Below are positions 17,490 to 25,029 of a stretch of DNA of 43,970 bases, piece by piece. The position numbers and the translations under genes are program-made. Numbering within the stretch: the first letter of the stretch is position 1; the number at the start of each line of letters is the position of its first letter. This DNA is from a virus: positions 1 to 43,970 of IMG/VR virus record IMGVR_UViG_3300004457_000002. One strand, written 5' to 3'. A model generated the notes under the pieces. It did no database searches and was not told the origin of the DNA. It saw nothing but the letters and a program-made list of their open reading frames with translations.

Positions 17490-17654
17490 TTAATTCAGTA
17501 GTTCAAACTCCTGAATGTAGTAATATGGGGTTCGTTGTCGTTTAGATTTCTTCCATTTTTCATATAGTTCGGTTATTTTAGCATTGGCACTATCTCGACT
17601 TGAGAATGCAAATTTAGCTTGGCCAGCCCCATTAAATAGAATATACACCATCAT
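17490..17654 (-). CDS. Small basic hypothetical protein
   Basis: 54 residues from the ATG at 17654 (a second ATG follows at once). Sequence features: a short beta start (MVYILFNGAGQAKFAF) and a Lys/Arg-rich helix (ELYEKWKKSKRQR). Not recognised. Lies between the terminator of the ParB-like gene and the tape measure gene. Confidence 0.55.
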   Translation of the reverse strand: MMVYILFNGAGQAKFAFSSRDSANAKITELYEKWKKSKRQRTPYYYIQEFELLN

Positions 17655-17680
17655 TTTTCTTTGCAAGTTAGGCAATTTTG

Positions 17681-17715
17681 ACAAAATAAAAAAGCCGGGC
17701 ATTTCTACCCGGCTT
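17681..17715 (-). terminator. Intrinsic terminator after ParB-like gene
   Basis: AAGCCGGG (17692-17699) and CCCGGCTT (17708-17715), followed on the minus strand by a T-rich tract. It ends the autonomously transcribed ParB-like unit. Confidence 0.85.
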
Positions 17716-17720
17716 AGTTG

Positions 17721-18527
17721 TTATATTGGTCTTAGCCTTTTTTCCGTTTCTTGATGATAGGTCAATGTTTTTAACTCGACCCCACTTCTTATTGCATTCC
17801 AAGCCTTAAAGATTAAGGCAAGTCTTGCGTCATGCGTCATTTTTGACTCTTTATTTATCTTATCATCAAAGAGTTTTTTTCGCAAAAGCAAAATAACTTT
17901 ATCTCTTACGTCGCCTGTACATAATTGGTTGAAAAAAGAATCTGCCTGTTGTTTGTCGATTTCAGATAAAAACATATATATGGCGCAAATTTCAGACAAA
18001 ACAAGGCATTTTGACATTGATTCATACCATCTTCCAGCCTTCATTATAGACAAATCCCATTCCCCAGCCTTTTCTTTATATTTAGATAATACCTCCTGGT
18101 TTGTTAGCTTTGTTGTTCTTGCTCCTGACCTCCTAAATGCGTATTCGTTTTTTATTCTATCATAAACTTGAATAGATGTACTAACCCTGATTGCATTAGG
18201 TATTCCATACACGGAAAGCGTATCGCCACCAGACCTTCCCCTACCTGTATCTATAACATCGAATACTTGATCATCTAATCCATAAACAATAAGGCACTTA
18301 ACAGAAACACCACTTTTTATTATTGCATTTAATCGATGTTGTCCATCGAGCAATCTATTTGTTTTTGATACTTTTATAGACTCACCCGTTTGCCCTCTCC
18401 ATTTTCCGGTTCTCATGTCGTCAGTGTACCTTAGTAGCAAGTCCTCCTTTAGTGGCCTGTTTTTATCGTTGCCTTCTAGTAAGTGGGCTGCATAAACTGG
18501 ATCAATCAATACTTCTTTAAATTCCAT
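17721..18527 (-). CDS. ParB-like nuclease-domain protein
   Basis: 268 residues from the ATG at 18527; a longer in-frame GTG start at 18617 would place translation through a terminator and a hairpin loop and is unlikely. The motif LLDGQHRLNAIIKSG near residues 60-74 is the ParB/Srx-type DGQHRL signature, which binds nucleotide in this superfamily. The rest is helical and resembles phage proteins annotated as ParB-like or DNA-binding. It has its own consensus promoter, a structured leader ending in a terminator just before the ATG, and its own terminator, so it is a self-contained cassette between the tail chaperones and tape measure. Confidence 0.75.
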   Translation of the reverse strand: MEFKEVLIDPVYAAHLLEGNDKNRPLKEDLLLRYTDDMRTGKWRGQTGESIKVSKTNRLLDGQHRLNAIIKSGVSVKCLIVYGLDDQVFDVIDTGRGRSGGDTLSVYGIPNAIRVSTSIQVYDRIKNEYAFRRSGARTTKLTNQEVLSKYKEKAGEWDLSIMKAGRWYESMSKCLVLSEICAIYMFLSEIDKQQADSFFNQLCTGDVRDKVILLLRKKLFDDKINKESKMTHDARLALIFKAWNAIRSGVELKTLTYHQETEKRLRPI

Positions 18528-18535
18528 TGTGAGTA

Positions 18536-18630
18536 AAATAAAAAATGGCCGTCCGGTAGAGTGCGAACGGCCAAAGGTTAGCAAATTGTTTGCTAATTTG
18601 TCAACCCGGCGGTACACTCTACCTTACCGC
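18536..18630 (-). ncRNA. Structured leader with kissing-loop terminator (attenuator)
   Basis: Read on the minus strand: first hairpin GCGGTA/TACCGC (18609-18630) with loop AGGTAGAGTG; second hairpin TTAGCAAA/TTTGCTAA (18578-18596); third hairpin TGGCCGT/ACGGCCA (18546-18573) followed by T6. The loop of the third holds CACTCTACC, the perfect 9-nt complement of GGTAGAGTG in the first loop. The T-tract ends about 10-14 nt before the ATG at 18527. This is either a transcription attenuator controlled by a loop-loop contact, or a short stand-alone RNA of about 100 nt. I know no named class with this structure. Confidence 0.65.
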
Positions 18631-18641
18631 TAGGTCTATGT

Positions 18642-18672
18642 CAAAGATAGCACAATATTTCGATTCTCCAAA
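18642..18672 (-). promoter_or_regulatory. Consensus Bacteroidota promoter for ParB-like unit
   Basis: On the minus strand TTTG (18669-18672), 19 nt, then TATCTTTG (18642-18649), a perfect match to TTTG-N19-TAnnTTTG. It lies directly after the previous terminator and 12 nt before the first leader hairpin. Confidence 0.8.
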
Positions 18673-18705
18673 TAAAAAAGCCCGCACATTTCTGCACGGG
18701 CTTAA
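18668..18705 (-). terminator. Intrinsic terminator after tail chaperone genes
   Basis: An 11-bp stem with two G-U pairs (AAGCCCGTGCA with TGTGCGGGCTT on the minus strand) followed by T6. It separates the tail chaperones from the ParB-like cassette; its T-tract abuts the -33 element of the next promoter. Confidence 0.8.
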
Positions 18706-18729
18706 CAAAACCTGATTTATGGAAAATTA

Positions 18730-19023
18730 CTACTTGCTTTTTGTTTTTTCAATTTGGTTCATTCTCATTTCTGCGATTTCGTCCGATTTAACTAGCAACC
18801 TCAGAAATTCAGGGTAGGGCGTAACCCAAAGATCGGCCATCGACATTTCAAGCATTTGAGCGACAAACAACACCATTTCGGTATACTTTTCGTCAATCAA
18901 ATCCGATGTATTTTCCCACTTGCCCCGCTGACTTGTTACAAATCCGTGAAGCCGAACACCCGCGCCGCTTTTTTGACTCTTTCCAATAATTGCGCTTGCA
19001 ATGTGAGTTTGTAGGTACTCCAT
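18730..19023 (-). CDS. Tail assembly chaperone, gpT-like frameshift part
   Basis: 97 residues from its own ATG, but better read as the -1 extension of the overlapping 220-aa gene: the frame opens immediately after a TGA at TTTTTTT (19038-19044) and overlaps the upstream gene for about 100 nt. A slip there gives a 289-residue fusion. The peptide is helical (ALMEMSM-type helix, then charged ERM segment). Two overlapping frames joined by a -1 slip and located upstream of the tape measure are the hallmark of gpG/gpGT tail chaperones, which coat the tape measure during tail assembly. Confidence 0.7.
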   Translation of the reverse strand: MEYLQTHIASAIIGKSQKSGAGVRLHGFVTSQRGKWENTSDLIDEKYTEMVLFVAQMLEMSMADLWVTPYPEFLRLLVKSDEIAEMRMNQIEKTKSK

Positions 19024-19598
19024 TGCATAGCTAAGGTAAAAAAATCATCCTCAATCAAGCCCTCCGCAGCCCAATCCTCTATTTTCCGGTTTGCATGGTC
19101 AATATCCCATGTTTTCAAATCCTCGCCCGGTTCGTAGATGAACAGCGTACACATTATCAAGGACGCTTGCCACTTGCGGTTAGACTCGCTCAAGCCCCGT
19201 TCCAAGTTGACAATTTCTTCCACTAGCCCGGTAAAATTCGCGTCCTTGCCACCTACAAGGGAGTTGCAAATTTTCTTCATTCTGGATAGACTGGAAATAA
19301 CTTCACCAAGCCCGGCGTTAAACGGAACTACAACAGACATTTTTTCTAGTTCCCGTTGGCGGCGTAGGGGTAGCCCGTCCTTTGGGTTGCGAATATAATA
19401 TTCCTTTCCATTTGCCGTGAAGCCCAGTATCCAGGTTCCGTCCTCCGTAACAAGCCGCTGAACTTGACCCTGTTGCTTAGTAGTGTAGTATTCCGCAATG
19501 TCTGCGCCCAACGTCGTGCGCAATACCTCTGCCACGTCCTGCGTATCTTGTAGCCTTTCCTTAAGCGCATCTGCTTTGCTTTTTCGTTTATTAAACAT
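18936..19598 (-). CDS. Tail assembly chaperone, gpG-like
   Basis: 220 residues, charged and mostly helical (FNKRKSKADALKERLQ at the start, ERVKKAARVFGFTDL at the end). Residues 185-187 (D-F-F) are encoded by gaT TTT TTT, a U-UUU-UUU slippery heptamer in the correct phase. A hairpin (TGCAATG-GAG with CTC-A-CATTGCA) begins 10 nt downstream. By position and overlap it corresponds to gpG of siphophages, although sequence identity to known chaperones cannot be judged here. Confidence 0.65.
   Translation of the reverse strand: MFNKRKSKADALKERLQDTQDVAEVLRTTLGADIAEYYTTKQQGQVQRLVTEDGTWILGFTANGKEYYIRNPKDGLPLRRQRELEKMSVVVPFNAGLGEVISSLSRMKKICNSLVGGKDANFTGLVEEIVNLERGLSESNRKWQASLIMCTLFIYEPGEDLKTWDIDHANRKIEDWAAEGLIEDDFFTLAMQWSTYKLTLQAQLLERVKKAARVFGFTDL
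19003..19044 (-). promoter_or_regulatory. -1 frameshift site in tail chaperone genes
   Basis: TTTTTTT at 19038-19044 is phased as X-XXY-YYZ in the 220-aa gene. The -1 frame is closed by TGA directly before it and open after it. A hairpin of 7 bp plus 3 bp starts at 19027 after a 10-nt spacer. Confidence 0.7.
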
Positions 19599-19919
19599 TT
19601 ATGCAAAATATTTTTGGTCAATGATGTGCGCAATCACGCTTGATAACCCAGCGCAAAGCAGGCTATCAATAATCGAATTGCCCCGTGAAATTGAGATCCA
19701 GAAAGCCAATTGCCCGGCCTGGCAAGTTGCGCAAGTGATGAGGATTTTTTCAGTCGCTTTATGTACGCCGCTCCATTTGTCGTAATTGATTGGCATAATC
19801 TTGTAAACCAACCCAGGCCACCAAGCTAATAACCCGCCGTCTTGGATTAAGTAGCGGCGAAAAGTAATGGCCAAAGAAGCAGTCATTAGGCAGTAAATTG
19901 AAGCTTGTATGTTAGTCAT
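19599..19919 (-). CDS. Small membrane protein with CxxC motif
   Basis: 106 residues from the ATG that overlaps the upstream stop (TAATG). Hydrophobic stretches occur near residues 8-25, 33-42 and 88-100. The centre carries CATCQAGQLAFW, a CxxC motif next to a hydrophobic helix, reminiscent of short integral-membrane phage proteins of unknown function. Its place between tail-completion and tail-chaperone genes is odd for a membrane protein. Confidence 0.6.
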   Translation of the reverse strand: MTNIQASIYCLMTASLAITFRRYLIQDGGLLAWWPGLVYKIMPINYDKWSGVHKATEKILITCATCQAGQLAFWISISRGNSIIDSLLCAGLSSVIAHIIDQKYFA

Positions 19920-20518
19920 TAGCACTCAATTGGATCATCAATCGTAATCAAGGACGCACAATTTTTAGGAACTACAAAAGTAAATTCAAAGTCAACCGAA
20001 AAGAACTCAAACGGCTGAACAAACAAATGTTTTTTGCCAACGTAACTGTAATCGCCAAAGATCGCGTTTTCGTCTACCTCGGTAATACTTGCCCGTGTGA
20101 CTGACAACGTAACTGGGACACTTGAAACCGTCGCACCTTGGACGCTAGAAACCCGGCTCACAAAATCGTTGGCATAGATCGAACTCAACCCGTAAACAGG
20201 CGTTACCCCTTGCTTTTTCGGGTTTATCCAAGCAACAAAACGCAGTGTTGCCGTTCCTGTAACGTAGCGGCGTTCACTGCTGTCTATTCGTGTTGCCCCG
20301 GCTTGCTCCCAGTACACCACGCTTTTAAATGCGTCGTCCGGTGTGATAGGGGTATACGGGTCTGTTTCACTACAAAGCGGGTCGGAGTTGTACGCCACAA
20401 TTGGGTATACCTCGTTTGTTTTTGGATCGTTGTATTTATTCACGACACCTCCGTATTTCTCAACCCAGTTCAAAGCCTGGATAGCGGGGCGAAAGACTTG
20501 TTCAAGTAGGTAGATCAT
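19919..20518 (-). CDS. Tail completion/terminator-like protein
   Basis: 199 residues. An N-terminal helical segment (LLEQVFRPAIQALNWVEKYG) is followed by a beta-rich body. Order after the gp10-like gene and before the tail chaperones is that of the tail terminator or neck protein in siphophages. No signature motif is visible, so the call is by synteny. ATGA overlap with the upstream gene. Confidence 0.5.
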   Translation of the reverse strand: MIYLLEQVFRPAIQALNWVEKYGGVVNKYNDPKTNEVYPIVAYNSDPLCSETDPYTPITPDDAFKSVVYWEQAGATRIDSSERRYVTGTATLRFVAWINPKKQGVTPVYGLSSIYANDFVSRVSSVQGATVSSVPVTLSVTRASITEVDENAIFGDYSYVGKKHLFVQPFEFFSVDFEFTFVVPKNCASLITIDDPIEC

Positions 20519-20955
20519 ATTTGTAAGTATTTTTGCACCCGTGCATTATTGGCCTGTTCAGCCAAATCCAATTCCTCCTGCGATGGTCTAAGGATATTAC
20601 CCCGCTTCTTTACAGCTCCTTCCACTTTGTCAATATTATCCTGTCCATGTGCAGAAATCACAACTTCTATAATCGAGCCGTTGCCTTTCAAATCAGGGTA
20701 CACGCTTGAAAAAAGTCGCCCTGTTCTAGTGAAGTCTACGTAATTGATTTGGAAGCCTTTCTTTACCCGCTGCTTTTCATACCCCGCTGTGTATGGGCTG
20801 AACTTAGTATTCAGGTAGTTTTCACCACTGCCTTGAATGCGTAACTTTATCAGGGTTGAAAGGTCAGCCCCAATTATTTGCAATTCCCGCTCCCGGTTTG
20901 CCCGCAGGTCTGCTAGGTTTTGGCGGATTTTGGCGGCGGTTTGTGCGGCGGTCAT
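20515..20955 (-). CDS. HK97 gp10-like / virion morphogenesis protein
   Basis: 146 residues from the ATG at 20955; a longer frame would overlap the HNH gene. N-terminal helix followed by the region GSGENYLNTKFSPYTAGYEK and the phrase VDFTRTGRLFSSV, typical of HK97-gp10-like head-tail joining proteins (conserved F-x-P-x5-Y and TG-x-L elements). It probably completes the head-tail interface and is coupled to the downstream tail-completion gene. Confidence 0.65.
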   Translation of the reverse strand: MTAAQTAAKIRQNLADLRANRERELQIIGADLSTLIKLRIQGSGENYLNTKFSPYTAGYEKQRVKKGFQINYVDFTRTGRLFSSVYPDLKGNGSIIEVVISAHGQDNIDKVEGAVKKRGNILRPSQEELDLAEQANNARVQKYLQI

Positions 20956-20989
20956 AAGTAAGGTTTTGTTATTGCAATTTACGAAAAAA

Positions 20990-21478
20990 TCAATCAACAA
21001 TATTCAATCTTGCAAATTCCCCAAATAACTCAATAGCTGCTTTGTTGTAAGCTTTTGCAGCTTCTTTAGGGCATTTAAAGTATCCAAGGTGCCTTACCTT
21101 GTAATTGAGCTTTATTTCAGCCTTATACCCGTTCACCCGCTTAACTGCACACACACCTTTATAGCCTGTTTTGTTTCGCTTGTTGAGTTTTTGGTTTCTT
21201 GAGTTCTCAGCGACCGTGCAAATACGAAGGTTTTCTTTCCGGTTATCGAATGTGTTTCCATTAATATGGTCAACAACATAACCTTTTTTACCTTCAAATC
21301 GCAAGACAAACCAATGTAACCTAGTTTTAGTATATCGCTTTTTGCCGTCAATTGTTTTTGAGTTGTTGCGACCTATATAGTTATTTTTCCCATAAAACCA
21401 CTTTAAGGCAGCAACCCGGTCAAAGTCTTCGTCATCCAAAATGACTTTCAATCCCTTATTGATTTCTAATTCTCGCAT
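20990..21478 (-). CDS. HNH endonuclease with AP2 DNA-binding domain
   Basis: 162 residues from the ATG at 21478. The HNH nuclease part carries VVDHINGNTFDNRKENLRIC near residues 65-84, with the catalytic His in DHINGN and Asn residues in DNRKENLR. The C-terminal half (GYKGVCAVKRVNGYKAEI to the final LFGEFARLN) is an AP2-type beta-sheet DNA-binding domain. This is the layout of free-standing phage homing endonucleases. It lies between the MuF-type and gp10-like genes, slightly separating an otherwise tight late operon, as expected for a selfish insertion. Confidence 0.9.
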   Translation of the reverse strand: MRELEINKGLKVILDDEDFDRVAALKWFYGKNNYIGRNNSKTIDGKKRYTKTRLHWFVLRFEGKKGYVVDHINGNTFDNRKENLRICTVAENSRNQKLNKRNKTGYKGVCAVKRVNGYKAEIKLNYKVRHLGYFKCPKEAAKAYNKAAIELFGEFARLNIVD

Positions 21479-21528
21479 GTTTAGAATTTTCAATAAAGGT
21501 ACATATATGACGGCAAAAATAAAAGCAT

Positions 21529-22413
21529 TCAGCCTAAAATGTCTACAGATAAGCCCCTCTTTTTTAGTAGCTCTACCATTTGCTCACTCAGCCAAGACAA
21601 ATGATCTCTACACCCGTACCCGCCTAATGTTTCCTTTACATCGGTTCCGGGAATCTTACCCTCCCACACGTCACCATTCCAGCTTTCAATCACTGCTTTT
21701 GAAAATATCCGGCCTTTGCGTTTCTTACACCATGTTCGACTAGTCTTAATTTCCGTACCCGCAAAAAGAGCAAAGCCCAACCCCAAATCAGTAGCAACCG
21801 TATTTTGCACAGTCCTATCGAACATTTGGAAACTATCTTGTGCAACCCGTTCAAAGTTCTTGACAACCGTCCCCGTCGTTTGGGCGTTGCTAACAAAATC
21901 CGCTTTAAATGTCTTGGTGAACGTCTTCAAATCCATACCGCCGCCGATGCCCGACATTAGCCGCTGTCCTACCGATTCAGCTACACTTTGCACATTGAAC
22001 GCGGTTTGCAGGAATCCACCGGGAACGGGTTTTTGTTTATCAACATCCCAACCCCAACGGAGCAACACCAAACGCTTGGCGGCATCATACGCGCTTTCCT
22101 GGCGCTTTTCCACTTGGTTGAAGTACGAAACATTAATCCCAAATAAGGATAGGAAACGGTTTGCAATCCACTTGCCAAAGTCGAATAGTTTATTTTGAAG
22201 CCAACCCGAAAAAGACAGCACACCGGATTGCACCCGGCGCACGTTGGCGGCTTTGAAAACTAATCTACCCTCTACTGTGTCCAACCCATTCACTAGTTCC
22301 GCAATGAATCCCCAGCTATCCGACTCGATACCACGCAAACGGGTTGTGGCCTGTGCTTCTGCATCGGTAATCAACTTTTCCCGGCGCTTTATCAAGTCTT
22401 CAAATTTGGCCAT
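21529..22413 (-). CDS. Phage head morphogenesis protein, MuF/SPP1 gp7-like
   Basis: 294 residues. The C-terminal part carries TSRTWCKKRKGRIFSKAVIE and later GGYGCRDHLSWL, resembling the conserved Cys/His pattern (C-x2-R/K-x-G, then GC-R-H) of the phage Mu F minor head family. The N-terminal 200 residues are helical with an amphipathic stretch (LFDFGKWIANRFLSLFG). Such proteins bind the portal and may be ejected with DNA. Normally it follows the portal directly; here the five-gene csf/cysH cluster separates them. Confidence 0.8.
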   Translation of the reverse strand: MAKFEDLIKRREKLITDAEAQATTRLRGIESDSWGFIAELVNGLDTVEGRLVFKAANVRRVQSGVLSFSGWLQNKLFDFGKWIANRFLSLFGINVSYFNQVEKRQESAYDAAKRLVLLRWGWDVDKQKPVPGGFLQTAFNVQSVAESVGQRLMSGIGGGMDLKTFTKTFKADFVSNAQTTGTVVKNFERVAQDSFQMFDRTVQNTVATDLGLGFALFAGTEIKTSRTWCKKRKGRIFSKAVIESWNGDVWEGKIPGTDVKETLGGYGCRDHLSWLSEQMVELLKKRGLSVDILG

Positions 22414-22415
22414 TG

Positions 22416-23105
22416 TTAAGCATATTGTAGGTCAAAGATACTAACTTTTGGTATATGGCATCGAAATTGATGCTTTGGCTCCCAGTACGAAGGGCGGATA
22501 CCATACAGAGTATCACCGTCAGCAGATGGTACAGCCCGCATAAGTTTGCCGTTATTATCTTCCACGCTCCAATCTGAATGCCATTGCTCAACATACCAAG
22601 ATAACACCGACCCGCAACCCTGGTCGTACTTTTTCCCTAAGTGGGTCAAAAAAGGCAGGAATAGTTTGATTTGCTTTTCATCACCAACCAAGTACCAAGA
22701 TACGTAAGGCGAAGAAATAGCGTAATCAGTTTGGAACATGTTTTTATACTCCCCCCGATTAGTGTACACATTTCCTCGTTTCCCGTCAAAATCTACATAC
22801 TTGGTAGCTAGTCCAGTCCTGAACCGCTTTGCGTAGTTGTGTTTTTCAGGCACCGCCATTTCAGGCCACTGGGCAAATGAACAGGCATAAAACCATTCCC
22901 GGCCTGATTCAAGGTTATACCGTTCAAGTGGTAAAACCTTCCCAGACCACTCAGGGACATTACTTTTGCGGGCTTCGCTTTTGTGTTGCGCTCCAAATAA
23001 ATCACGGATGAAAGTATGGTACAAGACACCATCAAGTGGCAAAAAACCGTCTGTGATTACCGGGGTTTGCAGGATCGCGGTTATTTTCAAGGGTTGGAAA
23101 TTCAT
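22416..23105 (-). CDS. csf3: Csf3-like (Cas5 family) type IV CRISPR protein
   Basis: 229 residues. The opening FQPLKITAILQTPVITDGFL with PLDGVLYHTFI is the N-terminal strand and helix pattern of Csf3, the Cas5-family subunit of type IV complexes, which in known systems caps the crRNA 5' handle. The C-terminal part has a Gly-rich turn (KKYDQGCGSVLSWYVEQW) as in RAMP proteins. It is the last gene of the module, overlaps cysH by 4 nt (ATGA), and ends 2 nt before the MuF gene. The call combines the N-terminal pattern, length and neighbours; a profile search should confirm it. Confidence 0.75.
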   Translation of the reverse strand: MNFQPLKITAILQTPVITDGFLPLDGVLYHTFIRDLFGAQHKSEARKSNVPEWSGKVLPLERYNLESGREWFYACSFAQWPEMAVPEKHNYAKRFRTGLATKYVDFDGKRGNVYTNRGEYKNMFQTDYAISSPYVSWYLVGDEKQIKLFLPFLTHLGKKYDQGCGSVLSWYVEQWHSDWSVEDNNGKLMRAVPSADGDTLYGIRPSYWEPKHQFRCHIPKVSIFDLQYA

Positions 23106-23779
23106 AACAAATCGTTGAGGTCTGAATAGATAGCGTTTAATTCATTCCATGCGGTAGGATTAAATTGTCGAAGATGCTGGAAGGATTCAAAAGCAAAACC
23201 GTTGTGCGGCAATCCGGTTGTAGTACGTGCGCTTGTTCCCATATCCTTGTATTTTTTCAGCAATGGAATATTATTAATGTATGTGTAGGCAATCACATCT
23301 TTTTCACCCCACCAGGCAATTGGACAAATCCTAATGCGTTCTGTTCTCTTTTGCTTATGTAACATGCCATGCGTTTTCAATGTCATTGCCCGACCTTTAC
23401 TTTCCTCAGCTCGCAAGCCCACAAAAAAAGAATCACTATTGTCTGACTCTAGTGCGTCACGTTGTGTATTTCCTCTAGTTTCCTTTGCATTATCTCGATG
23501 TAGGTAAATTTCTTGCAGGTTGATGTCTGACCACTGCGCTAGTATTTCATCATAATTGCCCAACAACCTAGTTTCTGGATGTGTTACGAACTTAACCGGA
23601 ATAGTTGGTGCAAATTGGCGGACTAGATGAAGCATCACTGAGCTATCCTTGCCGAACGAACAAGCGACATAGGGACTTTTCACCTTAGATAGACTTTCTT
23701 GGATGAATCCTAAAGTTCGGCGGACTAGTGCCCGGTGTTGTGGCATAGTAGCAAATAGTAGTGCTTCTTCTCGTCTCAT
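23102..23779 (-). CDS. cysH: CysH-like PP-loop ATPase of the type IV-B module
   Basis: 225 residues. The PP-loop SFGKDSS (41-47) follows the strand SPYVAC; GLRAEES is at 121-127; ICPIAWWGEKDVIAY (151-165) is the C-terminal element of PAPS-reductase-family adenine nucleotide alpha-hydrolases. The ECGxH cysteine motif of true sulfate-reducing CysH is absent, so assimilatory PAPS reduction is unlikely. CysH-like genes are a known companion of type IV-B csf operons, and it sits here between csf2 and csf3 with 4-nt overlaps on both sides. Its substrate is unknown; AMP transfer or thiolation-type chemistry would fit the fold. Confidence 0.85.
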   Translation of the reverse strand: MRREEALLFATMPQHRALVRRTLGFIQESLSKVKSPYVACSFGKDSSVMLHLVRQFAPTIPVKFVTHPETRLLGNYDEILAQWSDINLQEIYLHRDNAKETRGNTQRDALESDNSDSFFVGLRAEESKGRAMTLKTHGMLHKQKRTERIRICPIAWWGEKDVIAYTYINNIPLLKKYKDMGTSARTTTGLPHNGFAFESFQHLRQFNPTAWNELNAIYSDLNDLL

Positions 23780-24672
23780 ATCATCTTTAGGAATGCCCGA
23801 ACAGCAGGTTTTGAATCCTTGATCATTTTCGCGTACAGGCTTTCGGTTGTTTCGTTCGTAATTTCAAGCACTTCGCCTTGTTTTGATACGTCGTGCCATT
23901 TCATTTCCAAAAATTCCAGTTGGCCAAACCCCACGCTTTCTTTTCCTCCTACCGTTTGCACGGCTTCCCATCGCTTCATAAAAGACAGGAAGAAATCATA
24001 CTCTAGTTCGGTCACATCCCTTAACACCACCTTCCAGTAGAACGGCGTTCCAGCGGCTAAGGTTTCGGTGTAGTAGATCATTTGCGAGTTCTCAAACTTG
24101 GTATCTTCGTTCTTGTCGATATACTGCTGAAAATGCGGGTCTTTTGAGTTTTCCTTTCGGGTGTACATTTCCTGCTGAATGTAGGTGTACACGCTTTTCA
24201 ATCCGGTTTCGGCGAAAAACTCTAAGATTTCATCAGGAAGGATATGGTGCGTTTCAAGGGCAATAGGAATGAGCGGGTTAATGTTCATCTTACCCGGAAT
24301 AATCGCGTTACCGTACGCAGTACCAAACAAAGCTACAACAGGTAGATTCTCATACAGTTTTTTCCAGGCGTCTACATCGCCTTCAGTGTTTCCTGCTGTC
24401 AACGCCCCGCCTGAAAACAACATCTGGAAGACATGTAGCGGTACTTTGTGTGGCGTTTCCTCTTCACCCAACATATGCAACATATGCTCGCTTGCTACAT
24501 CTCTAAGCTTGCCCCGCACACCATTCCCTGACACAACAGGAATTTCAAAAGCCCTTGCCCCTTGAATCACCTTGGTGCGGCGAAACATAGCCACGTTCCC
24601 ATTAAGCTCGCCACCGTTGTGGCTAATTTGGGTTTTGGCTTGTACAATGCCCTCCATTATTAGCGTTCTCAT
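23776..24672 (-). CDS. csf2: Csf2-like (Cas7 family) backbone protein
   Basis: 298 residues. Near the N-terminus ISHNGGELNGNVAMFRRTKV is followed by FEIPVVSGNGVRGKLRDVAS (42-61), a hallmark of Csf2: a conserved His-Asn-Gly segment and the SGN-x-(I/V)RG-x-LRD helix start of Cas7-type RAMPs. A C-terminal glycine-rich segment (GGKESVGFGQLEFLEM) matches the RAMP G-loop. In type IV complexes Csf2 polymerises along the guide RNA. Overlaps both neighbours by 4 nt. The best-supported member of the cluster. Confidence 0.85.
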   Translation of the reverse strand: MRTLIMEGIVQAKTQISHNGGELNGNVAMFRRTKVIQGARAFEIPVVSGNGVRGKLRDVASEHMLHMLGEEETPHKVPLHVFQMLFSGGALTAGNTEGDVDAWKKLYENLPVVALFGTAYGNAIIPGKMNINPLIPIALETHHILPDEILEFFAETGLKSVYTYIQQEMYTRKENSKDPHFQQYIDKNEDTKFENSQMIYYTETLAAGTPFYWKVVLRDVTELEYDFFLSFMKRWEAVQTVGGKESVGFGQLEFLEMKWHDVSKQGEVLEITNETTESLYAKMIKDSKPAVRAFLKMI

Positions 24673-25028
24673 ACAATAGCGTTTTTGGCGGCCTCATATG
24701 CTTCCTTCTTTTCGTTATTAAGGGCGCGGGTGAGTAATACAAGATAGGCGCATTCGGAACGAAGTAGGTCTAATAATATGTGGTCGTCGCCTGCTGATAG
24801 CACAGCAAGTACACTTTCTTCGTGGCGTTGTTGCCAGTCCATTGGGAGTAGTTGTTTCAGCTTCCCAAAGAATTGGGCTAGGTTTTCGGCGCATGCGGCG
24901 GACTTAACGAAGTTCTCGAACATTCCCCAGGCATCACCCTTGTATTTTTTTTTGAAGTCGCTATCCACACACTGCCATAGAGGGAATAGCAAATCTTTCG
25001 CTACGTTTTGTTTTACGTGGTTTTCCAT
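24669..25028 (-). CDS. cas11: Small-subunit (Cas11-like) protein of the type IV module
   Basis: 119 residues, predicted all-helical with long amphipathic helices (FPLWQCVDSDFKKKYKGD, AQFFGKLKQLLPMDW, LLRSECAYLVLLTRALNN). This is the size and architecture of the Cas11 small subunit, encoded between csf1 and csf2 in type IV-B loci. There is no diagnostic motif, so the call depends on gene order. Its stop overlaps the csf2 start (ATGA). Confidence 0.6.
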   Translation of the reverse strand: MENHVKQNVAKDLLFPLWQCVDSDFKKKYKGDAWGMFENFVKSAACAENLAQFFGKLKQLLPMDWQQRHEESVLAVLSAGDDHILLDLLRSECAYLVLLTRALNNEKKEAYEAAKNAIV

Positions 25029-25029
25029 A

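Noticed and set aside
18528-18617. N-terminal GTG-start extension of the ParB-like gene
   Set aside because: It would be translated from the loop of a hairpin and across a terminator; the ATG at 18527 directly after the terminator fits better.
23102-23779. CysH as sulfate-assimilation or auxiliary metabolic gene
   Set aside because: The ECGxH motif is missing and the gene is coupled to csf genes on both sides.
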